Below are positions 7,450-9,249 of a stretch of DNA of 9,249 nucleotides, piece by piece. Numbering within the stretch: the first letter of the stretch is position 1; every line of letters begins with the position of its first letter. The translations under genes and the position numbers were made by a program. Origin of the DNA: CAYSFE01 sp964430225 (GTDB lineage Bacteria > Patescibacteriota > Dojkabacteria > GCA-016699595 > JBAXKR01); the NCBI GenBank assembly GCA_964430225.1, contig CAYSFE010000019.1, positions 1 through 9,249 on the forward strand, in the 5' to 3' direction. The notes under the pieces were generated by a model, which saw only the letters and a program-made list of their open reading frames with translations, had not been told where the DNA came from and searched no databases.

Positions 7450-9249
7450 TTAGAAAATACTGTTAAATTCGTCAGCATTTACTACTTCTTTTTCAAGAAG
7501 CATGTCTTTTAATTTCTCTACTTGTTCTTTATGCTCGTTTATTATCTTTTCAGTTTCGACATAACAAGCGTCCATTATCTTTTTTACTTCTAGATCAAGC
7601 ATTTTAGCTGTATCTTCTGAGAAATCTTCCCCGTCCCTGCTATTTACTCTAGCATTATATATCTCTCCCTCATTAGATGGTGCATATCTGATTAATCCTA
7701 CTTTATCACTCATACCAAATCTTCTTACCATTCTATTTGCTATCTCAGTAGCTCTATCAATATCATTACTTGCTCCAGTAGTTATATCGTTCATAAACAC
7801 CTTTTCTGCAATATGTCCTGCCATTAATACCTTTATTTCAGATAGGAATCTAGTTTTTGTAGTTAGCATCTCTTCTTCTTCTGGCATATGCATTGTCATA
7901 CCACCTGACATTCCTCTACTTACGATAGTAATCTTATGTACAGGGTCTGCTTCAGGGGCAAATTTTGATATTACTGCATGTCCTGCTTCATGATAAGCAA
8001 TAGTCTTAAGTAATTTATCATTTCTCTTTCTTCTTCTTGCACTTCCCATGATTACTTTAATAGATGCTTCTTCAATATCTTTCTCTAATATTTCTTTTCT
8101 TCCAGCTTTAGCTGCCATGATAGCAGCTTCATTTAGGATATTTTCAAGATCAGCTCCTGAGAAACCCGTAGTTCTCTTAGCAATACGTTCTAGTGATACA
8201 TCTGATGCTAGTGGTTTGTTCCTACTGTGTATTTCAAGTATTTTCTTTCTTCCTTCAATATCTGGTAAATCTATATTTACTTTTCTATCAAATCTTCCTG
8301 GACGAGTTAAAGCTGGATCTAGTACATCAGGTCTATTTGTTGCAGCTATTACAAGAACATTAGTGTTCTTTTCAAATCCATCCATTTCAACAAGTATTTG
8401 ATTTAGAGTTTGTTGAGTATATTGAGAGTTATGGGTATATCCTCTTCTTTCTCCAATTGCATCAATTTCATCTATGAAGATTAGTGCAGGTGCTGCTCTT
8501 TTTGCTTTAGCAAATAGATCTCTCACTTTAGATGCTCCAGCTCCTACTACCATTTCCTCAAATTCAGGACCTGAGGTAATGAAGAATGGAACTCCTGCTT
8601 CTCCAGCAATAGCTCGAGCTAGTAAGGTTTTACCAGTACCAGGTGCACCAGTCATTAATATACCTTTAGGGATTCTAGCTCCCATCTTTTGAAACTTTTC
8701 AGGATCTTTAAGGAATTGAACTATCTCTTCTACTTCATCTCTTGCTTCATCAATACCAGCAACATCACTAAACTTAACATCTTGTTTAGATCCAAATGCT
8801 AATCTTGCTTTAGATATTCCAAATCCAAGTGCTTTATTCCCTGAGTTATTTATACTTCTAATGACCATATACCCTACTACTGCGAGTCCTACTAGAAGAC
8901 CGATGTTTAATATTGCTCCTAATATTGCATCTACTGAAGGGAAATTTGAACATTCTTTAATATTTATCTTTAAAGGATCTAGATTTTCATCTTTAATACC
9001 TTTTCTTAAATCTTCCACACTAATTGAAGTTGCATTTACTTTCTTTGAAGTATCATCTTTGTATTTAGCTGTAATTTCTCCTTGGCATATCTCAACAGTA
9101 GTTACTTTACTATCTTTGATATCTGTTAATAACTGTGAGTATGCTAGTTTAGAAGAAGAATCTCTTCCTTGTAAGAACTGCATTCCACCTGTAATTACTA
9201 CTATTACTAGGATTACTACAATAGTAATGAGGATAGGGTTAAATTTGAA
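7450..9249 (-). CDS. ftsH: FtsH, membrane AAA+ zinc metalloprotease (5' end beyond right edge)
   Basis: A hexameric membrane protease that extracts and degrades misassembled membrane proteins and some soluble regulators, using ATP. The frame stays open to the window edge, so the visible 599 codons lack only the N-terminus. Upstream of the internal ATG at 9181-9183 the frame encodes FKFNPILITIVVILVIVVITGG, the first transmembrane helix, so that ATG is not the start. A small extracytoplasmic domain, a second helix (ILGAILNIGLLVGLAVVGYM), Walker A GAPGTGKT (8626-8649), Walker B ALIFIDEID and the second region of homology with TNRPDVLDPALTRPGRFDR follow. The zinc site HEAGH is at 7978-7992, with the third-ligand segment TTGASNDIDRAT. 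The pore motif reads MVVG (8542-8553) in place of the usual MFVG, so the pore aromatic is missing. It overlaps no neighbour and lies 5 nt before polA. Confidence 0.97.
   Translation of the reverse strand, partial: FKFNPILITIVVILVIVVITGGMQFLQGRDSSSKLAYSQLLTDIKDSKVTTVEICQGEITAKYKDDTSKKVNATSISVEDLRKGIKDENLDPLKINIKECSNFPSVDAILGAILNIGLLVGLAVVGYMVIRSINNSGNKALGFGISKARLAFGSKQDVKFSDVAGIDEARDEVEEIVQFLKDPEKFQKMGARIPKGILMTGAPGTGKTLLARAIAGEAGVPFFITSGPEFEEMVVGAGASKVRDLFAKAKRAAPALIFIDEIDAIGERRGYTHNSQYTQQTLNQILVEMDGFEKNTNVLVIAATNRPDVLDPALTRPGRFDRKVNIDLPDIEGRKKILEIHSRNKPLASDVSLERIAKRTTGFSGADLENILNEAAIMAAKAGRKEILEKDIEEASIKVIMGSARRRKRNDKLLKTIAYHEAGHAVISKFAPEADPVHKITIVSRGMSGGMTMHMPEEEEMLTTKTRFLSEIKVLMAGHIAEKVFMNDITTGASNDIDRATEIANRMVRRFGMSDKVGLIRYAPSNEGEIYNARVNSRDGEDFSEDTAKMLDLEVKKIMDACYVETEKIINEHKEQVEKLKDMLLEKEVVNADEFNSIF

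Noticed and set aside
2953..8692. Plus-strand open frames opposite the ligase, polA, ftsH and the small membrane-protein gene
   Set aside because: They mirror the AT-rich coding strand of well-supported minus-strand genes and have no recognisable domains.
9181..9183. ATG at 9181-9183 as the ftsH start
   Set aside because: The frame stays open upstream and encodes the first transmembrane helix, so the start must lie beyond the window.
2432..9249. Alternative genetic code with UGA as glycine or tryptophan
   Set aside because: Genes read through without in-frame TGA, tryptophan uses TGG, and the stops seen are TAA.

Overview
The window is about 9.2 kb of low-GC bacterial chromosome in which every gene I can support lies on the minus strand, so transcription runs from right to left. 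It looks like a divergent bacterium of the Candidate Phyla Radiation (Patescibacteria) type, perhaps near Dojkabacteria, Katanobacteria/WWE3 or Microgenomates. The reasons are a full-length but unusual 16S rRNA, an archaeal-type ATP-dependent DNA ligase, a Pol I without a recognisable proofreading site, and an FtsH with a non-aromatic pore loop. The lineage is inference, since no database search was possible. Tryptophan is read from TGG and the reading frames are intact under the standard bacterial code, so there is no sign of UGA recoding.

Right part (about 2432-9249), in transcription order: ftsH (5' end beyond the right edge), 5 nt, polA, an 80-nt spacer with a hairpin, an ATP-dependent DNA ligase, 19 nt, and a small two-helix membrane protein with a possible PH-like domain. 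The tight spacing suggests one operon. PolA (5' nuclease plus polymerase) and the ligase together supply the gap-filling and sealing steps of Okazaki-fragment maturation and excision repair. FtsH handles membrane-protein quality control and has no obvious direct link to them.

Left part (1 to about 2231): an rRNA operon in the classical order 16S, tRNA-Ile(GAT), tRNA-Ala(TGC, cut by the left edge), presumably followed by 23S outside the window. It has a strong sigma70-type promoter, a hairpin-rich leader of about 290 nt, a long stem pairing leader with spacer around 16S (the expected RNase III processing stem), and a boxA-like antitermination element in the spacer.

Between the two parts lies a 100-N gap flanked by two identical 55-bp sequences that carry the rRNA promoter. 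This looks like a scaffolding artefact between contigs that overlap by one k-mer, so the promoter is probably single-copy and the gap is probably not real.

The most interesting signal is inside the 16S rRNA. Several pairs in functional-core helices are exchanged on both sides so that pairing is kept: the 530-loop pseudoknot, the 790-loop stem, the spectinomycin-site pair in h34, and three pairs of the h44 decoding site. A few other usually conserved positions (U911, A1196, the 968-971 loop) change without an obvious partner change. No mobile element, CRISPR array or defence system was seen.
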